64,000 nucleotides of DNA from Rutidosis leptorrhynchoides (lineage: Eukaryota > Streptophyta > Magnoliopsida > Asterales > Asteraceae). The stretch covers positions 2,850,001 to 2,914,000 of the forward strand of contig NC_092335.1 in the NCBI RefSeq assembly GCF_046630445.1, in the 5' to 3' direction. Under the pieces are notes generated by a model. That model was not told where the DNA came from and searched no databases. It saw nothing but the letters and a program-made list of their open reading frames with translations. Each line of letters opens with the position of its first letter. The first letter of the stretch is position 1. Both the position numbers and the translations under genes were made by a program. Shown here piece by piece: positions 27,718 to 38,493 of the stretch.

Positions 27718-28510
27718 TGTTGTTGTAATTGTTGTTTTGATTGTTGTTGTTGTACTGGTGACCCTGATCACCGCTTTCCTCCCACTTTCTTTTCCCCTGT
27801 TTCATTATGGCCTCCTCGGCCGCTTCTTTTTTTATCCTTCCTGTAATTTGGCCTATCAATTTGTGGGCTATACGGCTCGCTTTCTGCATTGTTGCAGGGT
27901 CGTTAGCACCTACATGTTCTTGGATTCGTTCCGGCAACCCTTTTATGAATGCTTCAATTTTTGCTTCTTCGTCCTCAAATGCTCCAGGATACATTAAAGT
28001 CAGTTCATTAAAACGTCGCTCGTAGGTAGTGACATCTAACCCTTGGGTTGTCAGTGCTTTAAGCTCTGCCTTGAGCTTGTTGATTTCGGTTCTGGGACGG
28101 TACTCTTCCGTCATCATGTGCTTGAAAGTGGACCATGGAAGTGCGTAGGCGGTATTCTGTCCTACGTAATCCATGTAGGTATTCCACCATGTCAAAGCAG
28201 TACCCCTGAAAGTATGTGTGGCATACTTAACTTTATCCTCTTCTGCGCAGTTGCTGATTGCGAACATAGCTTCAACCTTCTCTGTCCACCGCTTTAGTCC
28301 AACGGGTCCTTCGGTTCCTTCAAACTCATTGGGTTTGCAGGCCATAAAAGCTTTATAGGAACATCCTACCCGGTTGCCATTGTTTCCTCCACTGCTGGAA
28401 CCCGATTGGTTATTGTTGTTCATTGCATTCACCACTGCAGCCATATTTGCAGCGAAAGCTTGAAGTTCTTCTGTGTTCAATTGTTGTTGTCTAGTAGCTG
28501 GAGGAGCCAT
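27718..28510 (-). CDS. E2 gag, N-terminal part (fossil part)
   Basis: Starts at an ATG near 28510 (MAPPATRQQQLNTEEL). It has an Asn/Gly/Ser-rich segment, then the gag fold (CSYKAFMACKPNEFEG; LTWWNTYMDYVG; FIKGLPERIQEHV). E3 sits in its Asn-rich stretch, and the remainder with the zinc knuckles lies at about 17.6-18.05 kb. Confidence 0.85.
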
Positions 28511-28880
28511 TTCCTTCAAAAATAGCCGACTGAGTTAATCATATAGAATTTTAGAAGTAGCCAAAAAGTATTTTATAGCTTAATATGAACTTATTATTAT
28601 AAAAGCCTTTTCTTCATATTAGCGTTTTATAACTATAATAATGTTCATACTTAGCAGCTAACACACAAATTAACTACTAAAATTCTAATATGAAAAACTA
28701 TGGTAAGTTATTACGTTACTACGTAATAATAAGTTGTAATAATAATAATAAACCTTTCATGCTTATTCTTATTATTATACAATCATAAGGAAAATTACAT
28801 TGCGGATTTTCTTACAAACTTAAACACACAATATAATACATATTATACAATGCATGGAATACAGGATAGCTGCCGATGGT

Positions 28881-29417
28881 TCAAGAAAGGCGAGATTTCT
28901 TAGATGTTGACGTTGTTTCTTTCTCGGCCAAACGTTTGGATTTTCGTTTGGATAGTTCTTTTTCCAATTCCTCCCAATTGGTTCTTTCGGCTAATTGTTT
29001 GGGAGCAAAACCAACAGTCGTTATACGAGCGGTCATTTTATAAACTGGTCTCTTAGGTGGTTCAGGTGGATGATCACAAACATTTTGGGTCATAATAGGT
29101 TCATCGGGTTTGGGATCGGGTATAACAGCCAAAGATTTTCCCAAATCACGTTGTGGTTTGGTAATTTCCACAACTTCTTCAGGATCCTCTTCTTCGGATT
29201 CCTCTTCGGGATCTTCTTCTGGATCCTCTTCTGGAACCTCTACTGGCAATTGTGAATCTTCCCAATTTTCCCAACAATTTTCCACTTTAATGGTAGCACC
29301 AAAAGTTAACTTTTTCATTGGTTCATAAGTCGTATGCTTTGACTCAGCCTCCGAATCACTTGATAAGTAAATGAAATCTGAATCACTAGAGATGCTTATA
29401 TGATCGGATGAAGTCAT
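28881..29417 (-). CDS. Extra acidic ORF upstream of gag in E2
   Basis: A 178-codon frame between the primer-binding site and gag, on the same strand as the E2 polyprotein. The N-terminus is Ser/Asp-rich and has stretches that resemble SUMO-interacting motifs (hydrophobic residues followed by acidic ones, as in FIYLSSDSE). The middle is a Glu/Asp/Pro run (PEEDPEEDPEEESEEED) and the C-terminus is basic (KRKSKRLAEKE, KKSR), a possible nuclear localisation signal. I recognise no known domain. The position suggests a leader-encoded accessory protein; the motif readings are inference. Confidence 0.55.
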   Translation of the reverse strand: MTSSDHISISSDSDFIYLSSDSEAESKHTTYEPMKKLTFGATIKVENCWENWEDSQLPVEVPEEDPEEDPEEESEEEDPEEVVEITKPQRDLGKSLAVIPDPKPDEPIMTQNVCDHPPEPPKRPVYKMTARITTVGFAPKQLAERTNWEELEKELSKRKSKRLAEKETTSTSKKSRLS

Positions 29418-29609
29418 CTATCACATAATAGCAGGCACGTTAAGAGAATGATATATCTTATAATATTTATATGTAAATAATCTTATGTTTCCAACAATTA
29501 TATTAAGCAATCATTTTTAAAACAATTACGGTCGAAGTCCAGACTCACTAATGCATCAAAAATCAGTTAGACACACTAATGAAAAAATTTCTGATTCTCT
29601 AAGACCAAC

Positions 29610-29623
29610 GCTCGGATACCAAC
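29610..29623 (-). promoter_or_regulatory. E2 primer-binding site
   Basis: The minus strand reads TGGTATCCGAGC next to the 5' LTR. It differs by one base from the initiator tRNA-Met site TGGTATCAGAGC seen in E3 and E4. Confidence 0.7.
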
Positions 29624-30557
29624 TGAAATGCCCCGTTCATATTAATTATAAACGTTTCATATTATTTGGTTTCTTTGCGAGGTTTTGACCTCTATATGAG
29701 ACGTTTTTCAAATCTTGCATTAGTTTTAAAAAAAAAAAAAAAACATAACCTTTATTATTGAATAAAGGTCTTAATGACATAATTTAGATTGTCTATCAAA
29801 GACAATCTCCTCAAATAAATAAGTTTTTACACAACCCATTACAATATGATCAAATATATTACAACAAATACTCCGAATGCAAGTTTAAACAATATAAACA
29901 ATTATGCCGACTCCAAATCTTGACCTTGGGTTGACATACGACAGCGGAAGCATTTTTAATATTCACCTGAGAATAAACATGCTTAAAACGTCAACAAAAA
30001 TGTTGGTGAGTCATAGGTTTAATTTCTATATAATAATCATAATATTTAATAAGCCACAAGATTTCATTTAATTAAATGCGCAGGATCATTACAACTGCAA
30101 AAATCATTCATACGATGAATCGTCTGGTAACCGACCTTAACATAGAGCGCTTAAGATATCTGGCATCATACATTCCACTATTCAAATGTATGACAAGAAC
30201 CCTTCGAAGTACTAAAGCATTTCCACTATTCGAAAATGAGGGTGGTTGGTGCCCGTAGATCTACCTTTAGGATTCGCGTCAATTAGTGTTTTTCACTAAT
30301 TCTTAGGTTACCAAGCATAATAATAATAAGGACAGATATCCGGTATAACAAAACAATCGTAGAATGTAGTTCCATGAACTTGTGCTTATTTTGTAAAACA
30401 TTTATAAATTTTTGCATGTATTCTCATCCCAAAATAATTTAGATAGTAAAAATGGGACTATAACTCACTTGTGATGATTTCCGAATAGATGGTGATAAGA
30501 CTTGGCTTTTTGACAAATTCACGAACCTAATAATAATATTCTTGTGTCAAGATAGAT

Positions 30558-30647
<90 letters not shown>

Positions 30648-31848
30648 TATTCCATACTTATGATACTTGTGATAATTTTAATTGTCCTTTGTTAGTAGTC
30701 CAACGTTCGTAGTCCAATAGTCCAATAGTTCAACAGTATAAATATATATATAAATATAAATTCGTATACTGTGTTAGAATTCACTAACAGTATAATATAT
30801 TGTCTTAATATAATAAGACACATAATATGTATATTGTCTGAAGCAATCCGCGACCCATTGTATACATGTCTCAGGCTCGATCACAACTCAAAGTATATAA
30901 TATTTTGGAATCCACTTCGACCCACAGCTAACTCGAGATTACTGCCAATGGTGTCTAATAGTTCGTTCCAATAATATATATAGAAGAAGTCAAAATGATA
31001 TGTCAAAACTTTGTATACGAATCCACGGTGATCAAGTCATATATATATATATGGTGCCTTACGATCTTTATTAAGACTATAATATATTGTCGTAGAACTT
31101 AATCACGACTATTATAAATTGTATTTCCATAAGTTCGGGAACAAGACATGTATAAATACATGTAGGATACAAGGTAAGTTAGCTAGGATAAGGTTAGCAT
31201 CCATTTTTATAAATCACGTCCGTAGCTAAAAATTAAGAAAAATATCCAATTTTGTTTTACCCATAATTTCTTCGTTACAAATCCGTTTTGAGTGATTCGA
31301 GTTGCCATGGTTTCGTATCGAACTCAAAATTATTAATCTTAACAGAAAAAGTATAGGTTTATAGTCGAAAATACAGCTTAGGTGTCAAATAAGAGAAGAT
31401 AGTCATATCCGTCGTAAGAACGACATCTTGATGACCCTTTTGAAAAACATACTTTCACTTAGAGTTTAACCATGGATTTTGGATATATTTCATATCCATA
31501 TAAAATAAGATTTTTCATCAAAGGAAATCTTTTAATTCAAAGTTTAAGATAGGTTTTTAAAATTAAACCCAAAACAGCCCCCGTTCGACTAAGACGGCGT
31601 ATATTCGATTTTAAGGTGTTCTTCGTGTTTACAAGTTTTATATCCTTATGTTAGCTTGACATACTGTCATAATACATGTGTTGAAGTATTTTAAAAGTCA
31701 AGTTAGAAGGATTACGTTTGTTTGCGAACAAGTTTAGAATCAACTAAACTATGTTCTAGTTGTTGTACGTTATAAACTCATAATAAGATAGCTATATGGA
31801 TATGAATCGAAAAAGATTATGAATAAGGTGACTACCTCAAATTAAATG
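29624..31848 (-). repeat. E2 right LTR (5' LTR in element sense)
   Basis: About 2.2 kb, co-linear with 10916-13144, with a (TA)n tract at about 30560-30642. Confidence 0.88.
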
Positions 31849-31856
31849 TTTTTTGT

Positions 31857-31893
31857 TTGCGCCTTACACTTGTTTTTTGTTTTTCTGTATCAC
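31857..31893. repeat. 37-bp direct repeat flanking E2, right copy
   Basis: Identical to 10879-10915. It supplies the pyrimidine-rich tract before the acceptor of the last exon of the zinc-knuckle relic. Confidence 0.85.
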
Positions 31894-31895
31894 AG

Positions 31896-32060
31896 AATAG
31901 AAAGTATGGTAAGAGGGCAAGTGACTTCACAAGAATAGATGATGATGATGATGGTGGTAAAGATAAGACTTCTGAGCCTAAAGCTTATGATGCGTCTAAT
32001 GAACCGAATGTAGAACCAAAAAAGAAATAAGGAACCAAAGTGGTTAACTTTGTGGTTTAG
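31896..32060 (+). pseudogene. ZCCHC9-like relic, last exon
   Basis: After a CACAG acceptor, the frame reads KYGKRASDFTRIDDDDDGG and ends KVVNFVV followed by TAG. The ending KVVNF is what I expect for the C-terminus of plant ZCCHC9 homologues. A TAA lies in frame a few codons before that end, after EPKKK. The exon belongs with the decayed exons at 8279-9977; about 21 kb of nested retrotransposons now separate the two parts. Confidence 0.7.
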
Positions 32061-32445
32061 AAGATTAATCTCTCAATCCTCTTCTATGTGGATGCAATTT
32101 TGAACTCTTTTTTCAGTACGAGTTAGACAGTGTGTAAAATACACTAGTTAGACAGAGTCCTCACACAACTTGTACTAAGATCCACAATTAATTATAATTA
32201 TAATTAATTAAAATTAAAACCTAACAGTAAATTAAATAAAGAATAGTAACTAATTTTTTTGTTGGTTACAATATAACAATGAATGGTGAACCATAAAAAT
32301 CTCTACTTTCACCACATTTTTCTCGGGAACAAGTTTGATAGTTTTCCAGATTTGAAGGATCTTCTTCTTCGTACCCAAGTTTTCATCCTTTTGCATTTTT
32401 GTTCTTCACCCAATTAATATTAATTCTGCAACTTCAACACCAAAC
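32061..32445. other. Intergenic and probable ADF promoter/5' UTR
   Basis: AT-rich sequence with no coding signal. A weak inverted repeat (AGTAC...GTACT, about 32116-32178) is too imperfect to call a MITE. The last 100 bp probably form the 5' leader of the ADF gene. Confidence 0.4.
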
Positions 32446-33153
32446 ATGGTATGTGTCTCTTCATAATGATAATATTGTTTTTCGTTATATTATAACCTGC
32501 TTTAACAAATTTAATTGATTGATTTTTTTTTGTTCATGATCCAATAATGTGCATATGTGATGGATGTGTTGTCGCTTGTTTCCTGTTTTTCTTTTCCTGT
32601 TGGTGTAATGATATGCGGATTAGGCAAATGCGGCGTCTGGAATGGCTGTTGATGATGAATGTAAGTTAAAGTTTCTAGAGTTAAAAGCGAGAAGAATCTA
32701 CCGTTATGTTACCTACAAAATCGAGGATCAACAGGTGATTGTTGACAAGATTGGCGGTCCTGACAAAACCTACGAGGATTTCACAAACTCTCTTCCAGTT
32801 AATGAATGTCGTTATGCTGTCTTTGATTTCGACTTCACTACCGACGAAAATTGTCAGAAAAGCAAGATATTCTTCATTGCATGGTATACATACATTCAAT
32901 GACATAATTAAACATGGAGTTTTACCTATATATCTATATCTATATATTATATATGCGGTAATGAAAGAAACACAATAAAATAATTATCTATTTTATTATT
33001 AGGTCACCAGATACATCAAAGGTGAGAATGAAGATGGTGTACGCAAGCTCTAAAGACAGATTCAAGAGAGAATTGGATGGGATCCAAGTCGAGTTGCAAG
33101 CAACGGACCCTAGTGAGATGAGCTTCGACATTATTAAAGCACGAGCAATCTAA
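32446..33153 (+). CDS. ADF: Actin-depolymerizing factor (ADF/cofilin)
   Basis: Three coding exons: 32446-32448 (only the ATG, followed by GTATGT), 32624-32883 and 33003-33153, giving 137 residues. A first intron directly after the ATG is a hallmark of plant ADF genes. The protein has the ADF-H fold: an N-terminal extension [12 protein letters not shown] with Ser6, the regulatory phosphosite of plant ADFs; the basic [13 protein letters not shown] strand; YAVFDFDF; and the actin-binding part running from the exon 2/3 junction [17 protein letters not shown] into the long helix [10 protein letters not shown]. It severs and depolymerizes actin filaments in the cytoplasm. Length and motifs are normal and both introns have GT-AG borders, so it looks functional. 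The paralogue cannot be named from sequence alone. Confidence 0.93.
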
Positions 33154-33763
33154 AAAGAGCCTGGTTTGGTTAATTTGATGAACCTTCACTTCCTTGATTT
33201 ATTAATTAATTATTATAGTATCCTAAGAATTTTTTGAACCTATTCTTAATTTTTGCTTTTCTTTTCTATAAGAAATTTACTCATTATTACACTAGTGTAA
33301 TTCAACAATTACTATGCCTTTATATGCTAAGTTTTGAATTTAATTGGCATTCATGTCTACGTATATGTTTTCATATTGTTCATTGAATTAGGAAAAGGTT
33401 TTCTTTGCTTTTGTAATAAGTGCAATTATTAATTATTTATTTATTATTAACTTCGATTTGATATAAGACCATATATGTTAATGAACTCCATCCTTGTAAT
33501 GAAGAACATAATATAATATAAGCACCTTATACATTTTACCTCTGAAATATCACAATCTTAATTTTCTGAATACGAAGCCACAGAGAATACTACAACTTGT
33601 TAGGCAAAGTCAAAGTTTGACTTTTATGTCTACCGTGTATAGAAAGAGTCAGCCCATGCACCTACAATTTTTGACCTGTTCGATGGTGATATCTTGTACA
33701 TAAATTATTAAAAATCAAACACAATGAAATAAACAAATCAAAGTGTAGTTGAATACTTAAATC
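33154..33763. other. Intergenic: ADF 3' region and receptor-like protein promoter
   Basis: AT-rich and without ORFs. It contains a palindromic W-box pair at 33606-33624. Confidence 0.5.
33606..33624. promoter_or_regulatory. Palindromic W-box pair upstream of the receptor-like protein
   Basis: Two 9-bp arms, AAAGTCAAA and TTTGACTTT, are separated by one base, which puts a TTGAC WRKY core on each strand. The site is about 140 bp before the ATG of an immune-receptor-type gene, as expected for WRKY control, but function is inferred. Confidence 0.5.
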
Positions 33764-36700
33764 ATGAAATTTCAGTCGAGTAATAGTACTGGGTTCTTTG
33801 TTTTATTCATATTTGTAGCTACAAAATTATTATTAAGTTGTGGAGCTGATAACACGAGCTCCAGTTGCTTTGAACACGAGAGGCAATCTCTTCTGAGATT
33901 CAAACATAGCCTTATATCGGACCCTTCAAATAGACTATCATCTTGGAATGAAACAATTAACTGTTGCCATTGGCTAGGCGTGGGCTGCGATAATACCACT
34001 GGTTACGTTACTAGACTTGATCTCAGAACCAATTCTGAGCAGTTAGAGGGAAACGAGTTGAACTCGTCGTTGTCTGAGTTGACTCGTTTGAGTTACCTGG
34101 ACTTAAGTGGGAACTATTTTCATACAAGTCCGATTCCTGATTTCATCGGCTCAATGAGACAGCTCAGATATCTTAATCTTTCTTCAGCTGGCTTTGCGGG
34201 CGTAGTTTCTCATCAGATTGGAAATCTTTCAAGATTGCGCGTACTTGATCTCAGTGATCGTAATAGCATGATGGAGCTAGTTGTCGATGATTTCACATGG
34301 TTGACACGTCTTTTATCACTCGAACATCTTGATCTAAGTGGAGTGAACGTCACTGGAGATGGAGCTTTTGATAAGTTACTGCTTTATATGATTCCTTCCT
34401 TAAAAGAGCTACACTTGTCTAATTGTGGCCTTTCTAATTCTCATTTCAATATAACTCATTTTGATTCAAACATTACACGCTCCACTATTCAAACGCTCGA
34501 TCTAAGTTCAAATTCCTTCGAAGGTCAGTTCCCATTGTTTTTACAAAACATGACCTCTTTACGAGTGCTTGATCTTTCGACCAACAAACTCAATTCTTCT
34601 ATTCCTTTGATGAACAATGTTGTTGAACTCAATCTTGCCGGAAATAGGTTTTCCGGTATTCAAGATACTGGTGTATGGAGACAGTGTTTGATAAAACAGT
34701 TGGATCTTTCTTTCAACTATATGAAAGGGGGATTCACGGGGCCATCGACCAATGTATCTGAATGCGCCAAATATGATCTCGAAACATTAATTTTAAATGA
34801 CAATAAGTTAAATGGCGAAATCCCTACATCAATAGAAAGGCTTACGGCTTTAAAAAGATTGTATCTCGATTACAATGAGCTGACAGGATTCATCCCAGAA
34901 TCTTTAGGAAACTTAACGAGTTTGCAGGATTTAGTTCTATCTGGGAATCAATTGACTGGTCCGATTCCTACTTCTATTGGAAAACTAGCGTTTTTACAAA
35001 GATTAGATCTATCTGAAAACCTATTGAATGGGACGATTCCATCCTCGATGGGTCGCCTATCGAATCTGAATATCTTGTATTTGAACTCTAATTCATTGTC
35101 TTCAATCCCGTTCGCGCTCGGAAACCTCTCACAACTCCAGTTTCTTGATTTATCATCTAACTTATTACAAGGGTCAATTCCAGATTCGACTGGACAGCTG
35201 TCTAAACTCCAGTTTCTCGATATATCCAACAATTCTTTATCTGGCGTAATCACCGAAGCTCATTTTGCAAACATGTCGATGCTAATACACCTTGCTGCAA
35301 CCTCCAACCACATGCTAAGCTTCAAAATTTCACTCGATTGGGAGCCTCCTTTTCAGTTAAGAAACGTGTTACTTGGATCTTGCAAATTCAATTCAGAGTT
35401 TCCTCCGTGGATTCGAACACAGACACGTCTGGTAATCCTGATTCTTTCTAATACTAGCATTTCTGGACCACTTCCGGATTGGTTCCGCGAGCTGCCTGTT
35501 ATCGCGATACTCGATCTCTCCCATAACTATCTCACCGGTCCATTGACAAACCTTCCATCTAACCCAACAACAGAGTACTACTCTCCTAGTGCTTTTATTG
35601 AACGGTTGGCAGATTATGCTCTTGTGTCAAGATTGTTGCTTCTTAAGAACAATTTCTTCAACGGGTTAATTCCAGATTCATTATGCGATGCTAGAGATTT
35701 AGTAATTCTCGATCTTTCCAAAAATATGCTATCTGGAAACGTTCCAGATTGCTTTGGGAGTTTTGACGACTTAAACGTCATGATATTAAGTTCCAATCGG
35801 CTATCGGGTGTCATTCCAAGCTCTCTAGGAAAACTTGGTCGTTCCATACAATGGTTACATCTAAACAACAACAGTTTCCATGGCGAACTTCCAGAAAATC
35901 TATCGAATTTAACAAGTTTAAACGTATTAGATTTGGGTGAGAATAGATTATCTGGAAGTATACCGAAATGGATAGGAGGAAAGGTGAAGTTTCTAGCCGT
36001 CCTAAGGCTACATGATAACAACTTCATGGGCCGAATCCCTCAAGAATTATGTGAATTAAGTTCCGACCTACAAATTTTAGATTTTGGTGACAATTACTTA
36101 ACAGGAACAATCCCTCACTGTTTTGGAAACTTGCGCGGAATGAGTGGAGGTGGTTCGAATCTGTACTTTTCAGGCGGGTTCGAGCAAAGCGTGATCCAGG
36201 TGATGAGAGGAGTTTCGTTAGAGTACACAACCATAATGAGATACGTAGTCAACATGGACCTTTCTAGCAATAATCTTGAGGGACAGATACCTAATGAGTT
36301 GACTAGTCTTTCGGGGTTGATTGGTTTTAACTTGTCAAACAATAATCTGACGGGTCCCATTCCTGATAAAATCGGTGATATGAATTCGTTGATGTCTCTT
36401 GATCTTTCTTCAAACGAGCTTTCAGGGACGATTCCATCGAGTATTTCTTGGTTGACATTTCTTAGCCATCTTAATCTATCGGAAAATAAGTTGTCAGGGA
36501 GGATTCCGACTGGAAGTCAGCTTCAGACACTTATTGATCCCTCGATATATGCAGGCAATAGTGATCTGTGTGGTAGCCCATTAACAAAAAGGTGTGACCG
36601 TGATGAAGTCGTGGTGACTAGAGGCAACAATGATAGCGGTCAAGAGGAGGAGGATGATTTTGAAATGATATGGATTTATGCAACTACAAGTGGTTTCATA

Positions 36701-36832
36701 ACAGGGTTTATGGGAATTTTGGGAGTTCTTGTGCTTAAGGACAAATGGAGATCTGCAGTTTTCAATTTTGTGTTGGAATTTTGCATAAGCAAGCAAACTA
36801 CAAACTTATCAGCAGCAAGCAACAGTTTTTGA
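33764..36832 (+). CDS. Leucine-rich-repeat receptor-like protein (RLP, EIX/Cf type)
   Basis: Intronless, 1022 residues. Signal peptide at about 1-28 (hydrophobic FFVLFIFVATKLLLSCGA). N-terminal LRR cap at about 33-75 with the Cys pair CCHWLGVGC. A long array of extracellular plant-type LRRs (LDLSxNxLxGxIP) follows, and at about 785-830 the non-LRR island that in this family precedes the last four repeats. C-terminal cap around AGNSDLCGSPL (930-945), an acidic stretch (GQEEEDDFE), one membrane helix (about 968-991) with G-x3-G spacing (GFITG), and a tail of about 31 residues with no kinase. Such proteins sense microbial or endogenous ligands at the plasma membrane and signal through SOBIR1/BAK1-type kinases; the glycine-zipper helix is what SOBIR1 partners carry. 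The ligand is unknown. The frame is open and complete. Confidence 0.92.
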   Translation: MKFQSSNSTGFFVLFIFVATKLLLSCGADNTSSSCFEHERQSLLRFKHSLISDPSNRLSSWNETINCCHWLGVGCDNTTGYVTRLDLRTNSEQLEGNELNSSLSELTRLSYLDLSGNYFHTSPIPDFIGSMRQLRYLNLSSAGFAGVVSHQIGNLSRLRVLDLSDRNSMMELVVDDFTWLTRLLSLEHLDLSGVNVTGDGAFDKLLLYMIPSLKELHLSNCGLSNSHFNITHFDSNITRSTIQTLDLSSNSFEGQFPLFLQNMTSLRVLDLSTNKLNSSIPLMNNVVELNLAGNRFSGIQDTGVWRQCLIKQLDLSFNYMKGGFTGPSTNVSECAKYDLETLILNDNKLNGEIPTSIERLTALKRLYLDYNELTGFIPESLGNLTSLQDLVLSGNQLTGPIPTSIGKLAFLQRLDLSENLLNGTIPSSMGRLSNLNILYLNSNSLSSIPFALGNLSQLQFLDLSSNLLQGSIPDSTGQLSKLQFLDISNNSLSGVITEAHFANMSMLIHLAATSNHMLSFKISLDWEPPFQLRNVLLGSCKFNSEFPPWIRTQTRLVILILSNTSISGPLPDWFRELPVIAILDLSHNYLTGPLTNLPSNPTTEYYSPSAFIERLADYALVSRLLLLKNNFFNGLIPDSLCDARDLVILDLSKNMLSGNVPDCFGSFDDLNVMILSSNRLSGVIPSSLGKLGRSIQWLHLNNNSFHGELPENLSNLTSLNVLDLGENRLSGSIPKWIGGKVKFLAVLRLHDNNFMGRIPQELCELSSDLQILDFGDNYLTGTIPHCFGNLRGMSGGGSNLYFSGGFEQSVIQVMRGVSLEYTTIMRYVVNMDLSSNNLEGQIPNELTSLSGLIGFNLSNNNLTGPIPDKIGDMNSLMSLDLSSNELSGTIPSSISWLTFLSHLNLSENKLSGRIPTGSQLQTLIDPSIYAGNSDLCGSPLTKRCDRDEVVVTRGNNDSGQEEEDDFEMIWIYATTSGFITGFMGILGVLVLKDKWRSAVFNFVLEFCISKQTTNLSAASNSF

Positions 36833-37386
36833 CTAATCAATTGGCTTCTTTCTTCAACATCGCCAAATTCATATTCTTTTGTGTCAAATTAGATATTGAT
36901 TAGTAGTTTAAATTTAGATGTCATTCGATAATACTTGGATCGGTACAAGTTTGCACAGGCAAAGAAATACAAACTTATATCTCGCAAACAACAGCTAGCT
37001 CTGTTGTATGTATGTATGCAAGAGTACATTACAACAGCTCCCTCCAGTTTCTTCCATGTTCTTTTTTTGTGAACATTAAGCAAATGACATAAAATATAAC
37101 ACGTGCATATATAATATAATATGCAAGAGTACATTACAATAAGATGTGAAAAAATAGGTAATTTATACGAGTGACCACAAATTTACCACAAACAATTATT
37201 ATTGTTATTATGTAGTATGTACTATACTAATACTAATATACCCTTCTTATAATAAATCACTGTAACCAAGTACTTACATATATAGGATCATATTTATAAC
37301 TTGCAAAAACAAACCAACAGATACAATTACATTACTTTCTACATCATATGATTAATATAATAAATTGTTCACATCTTCACGACGCT
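36833..37386. other. Intergenic between convergent genes
   Basis: Holds the 3' regions of the receptor-like protein (+) and the LTI65-like gene (-). I see no gene here. Confidence 0.5.
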
Positions 37387-38419
37387 TCACTTTTGATCGC
37401 CTCTTGGATTACTCGACAATCCTTCATCTGTCACTATATAAATCCAAACAAAACAAAACAAAAAAAATTAATAAGTTATGTCGGTAAAAATAAACCCCAT
37501 TTCATAACTTGATAAGATTAATTAATGATCGTGCAAAAACAAGGCGTTACACTTACCATATGAAGTCCCAGATGTTGCCTGTGGTGCGTCCCCTTTCCCA
37601 CCAAAAAACGAACCAACTGCTTCACTCAACCTTTCAGTCACATTCTTATTTGCGGTCACATCGTCCGAATGCTGCTGCTGTTGGTGGTGTGACGGACGAT
37701 CAGTCCCCAGCCGAGTTCGCACTCCAATAGATTCAGTCACTCTCCCCATTGCTGCAGGTCGTCTGTCCTCTCTACCTTTCTTCTCCAACTCTTGTTGATT
37801 TTCCCCATGTAAAGCATGAGTTATCACATCCGACAGCTCCTTATCTTCATCACCGGGTTTCAACGTCTCCACCAAATATTCCTTTACCGATACACCACCC
37901 TTATCAGCATCTCCCTTCATATGCTCGGCACCTCGATGAACCACATGTTGATGGTGAGTCCCGGTCCCAGTTCCAGTTCCAGCAACGGTATCGTGCACTT
38001 TATGTATAACCGAGGATCCAGCATCCACTACTTTCTCATAAACCGGTGCCAACGTTTCTGTCACCTTGTCCGTTATCTTATGCGCATATTCTGTTGCTGC
38101 GGTGACTGAAGAATGATGGACGTGTCCGTGTGATCCTGGAGGAGGATGATGCACGGTTACGTGTGATCCGCCGGTCGTGTGGTGGTGTTGTTCATGACCT
38201 GAATAACCCAGTTTATGAACAATGACATCTTTGGCTACAGCTGCTTTCTCTGCTATTACAGAAGCTGACGATGATATTTTTTCGGTCAGGGTTCCATGTG
38301 GTGGATGTTCAGGGTGGGGGTGGTTCGGGTCATGGTGGATGCTCAATTTGTCAAGTGAATGTCGGATTTGTGACAGACCTGCTTTCTTGCCACCTATCGA
38401 AAGATTTTTATATTATACG

Positions 38420-38493
<74 letters not shown>

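Noticed and set aside
32116-32178. Small MITE upstream of ADF
   Set aside because: Arms are short and poorly matched, and no TSD could be found.
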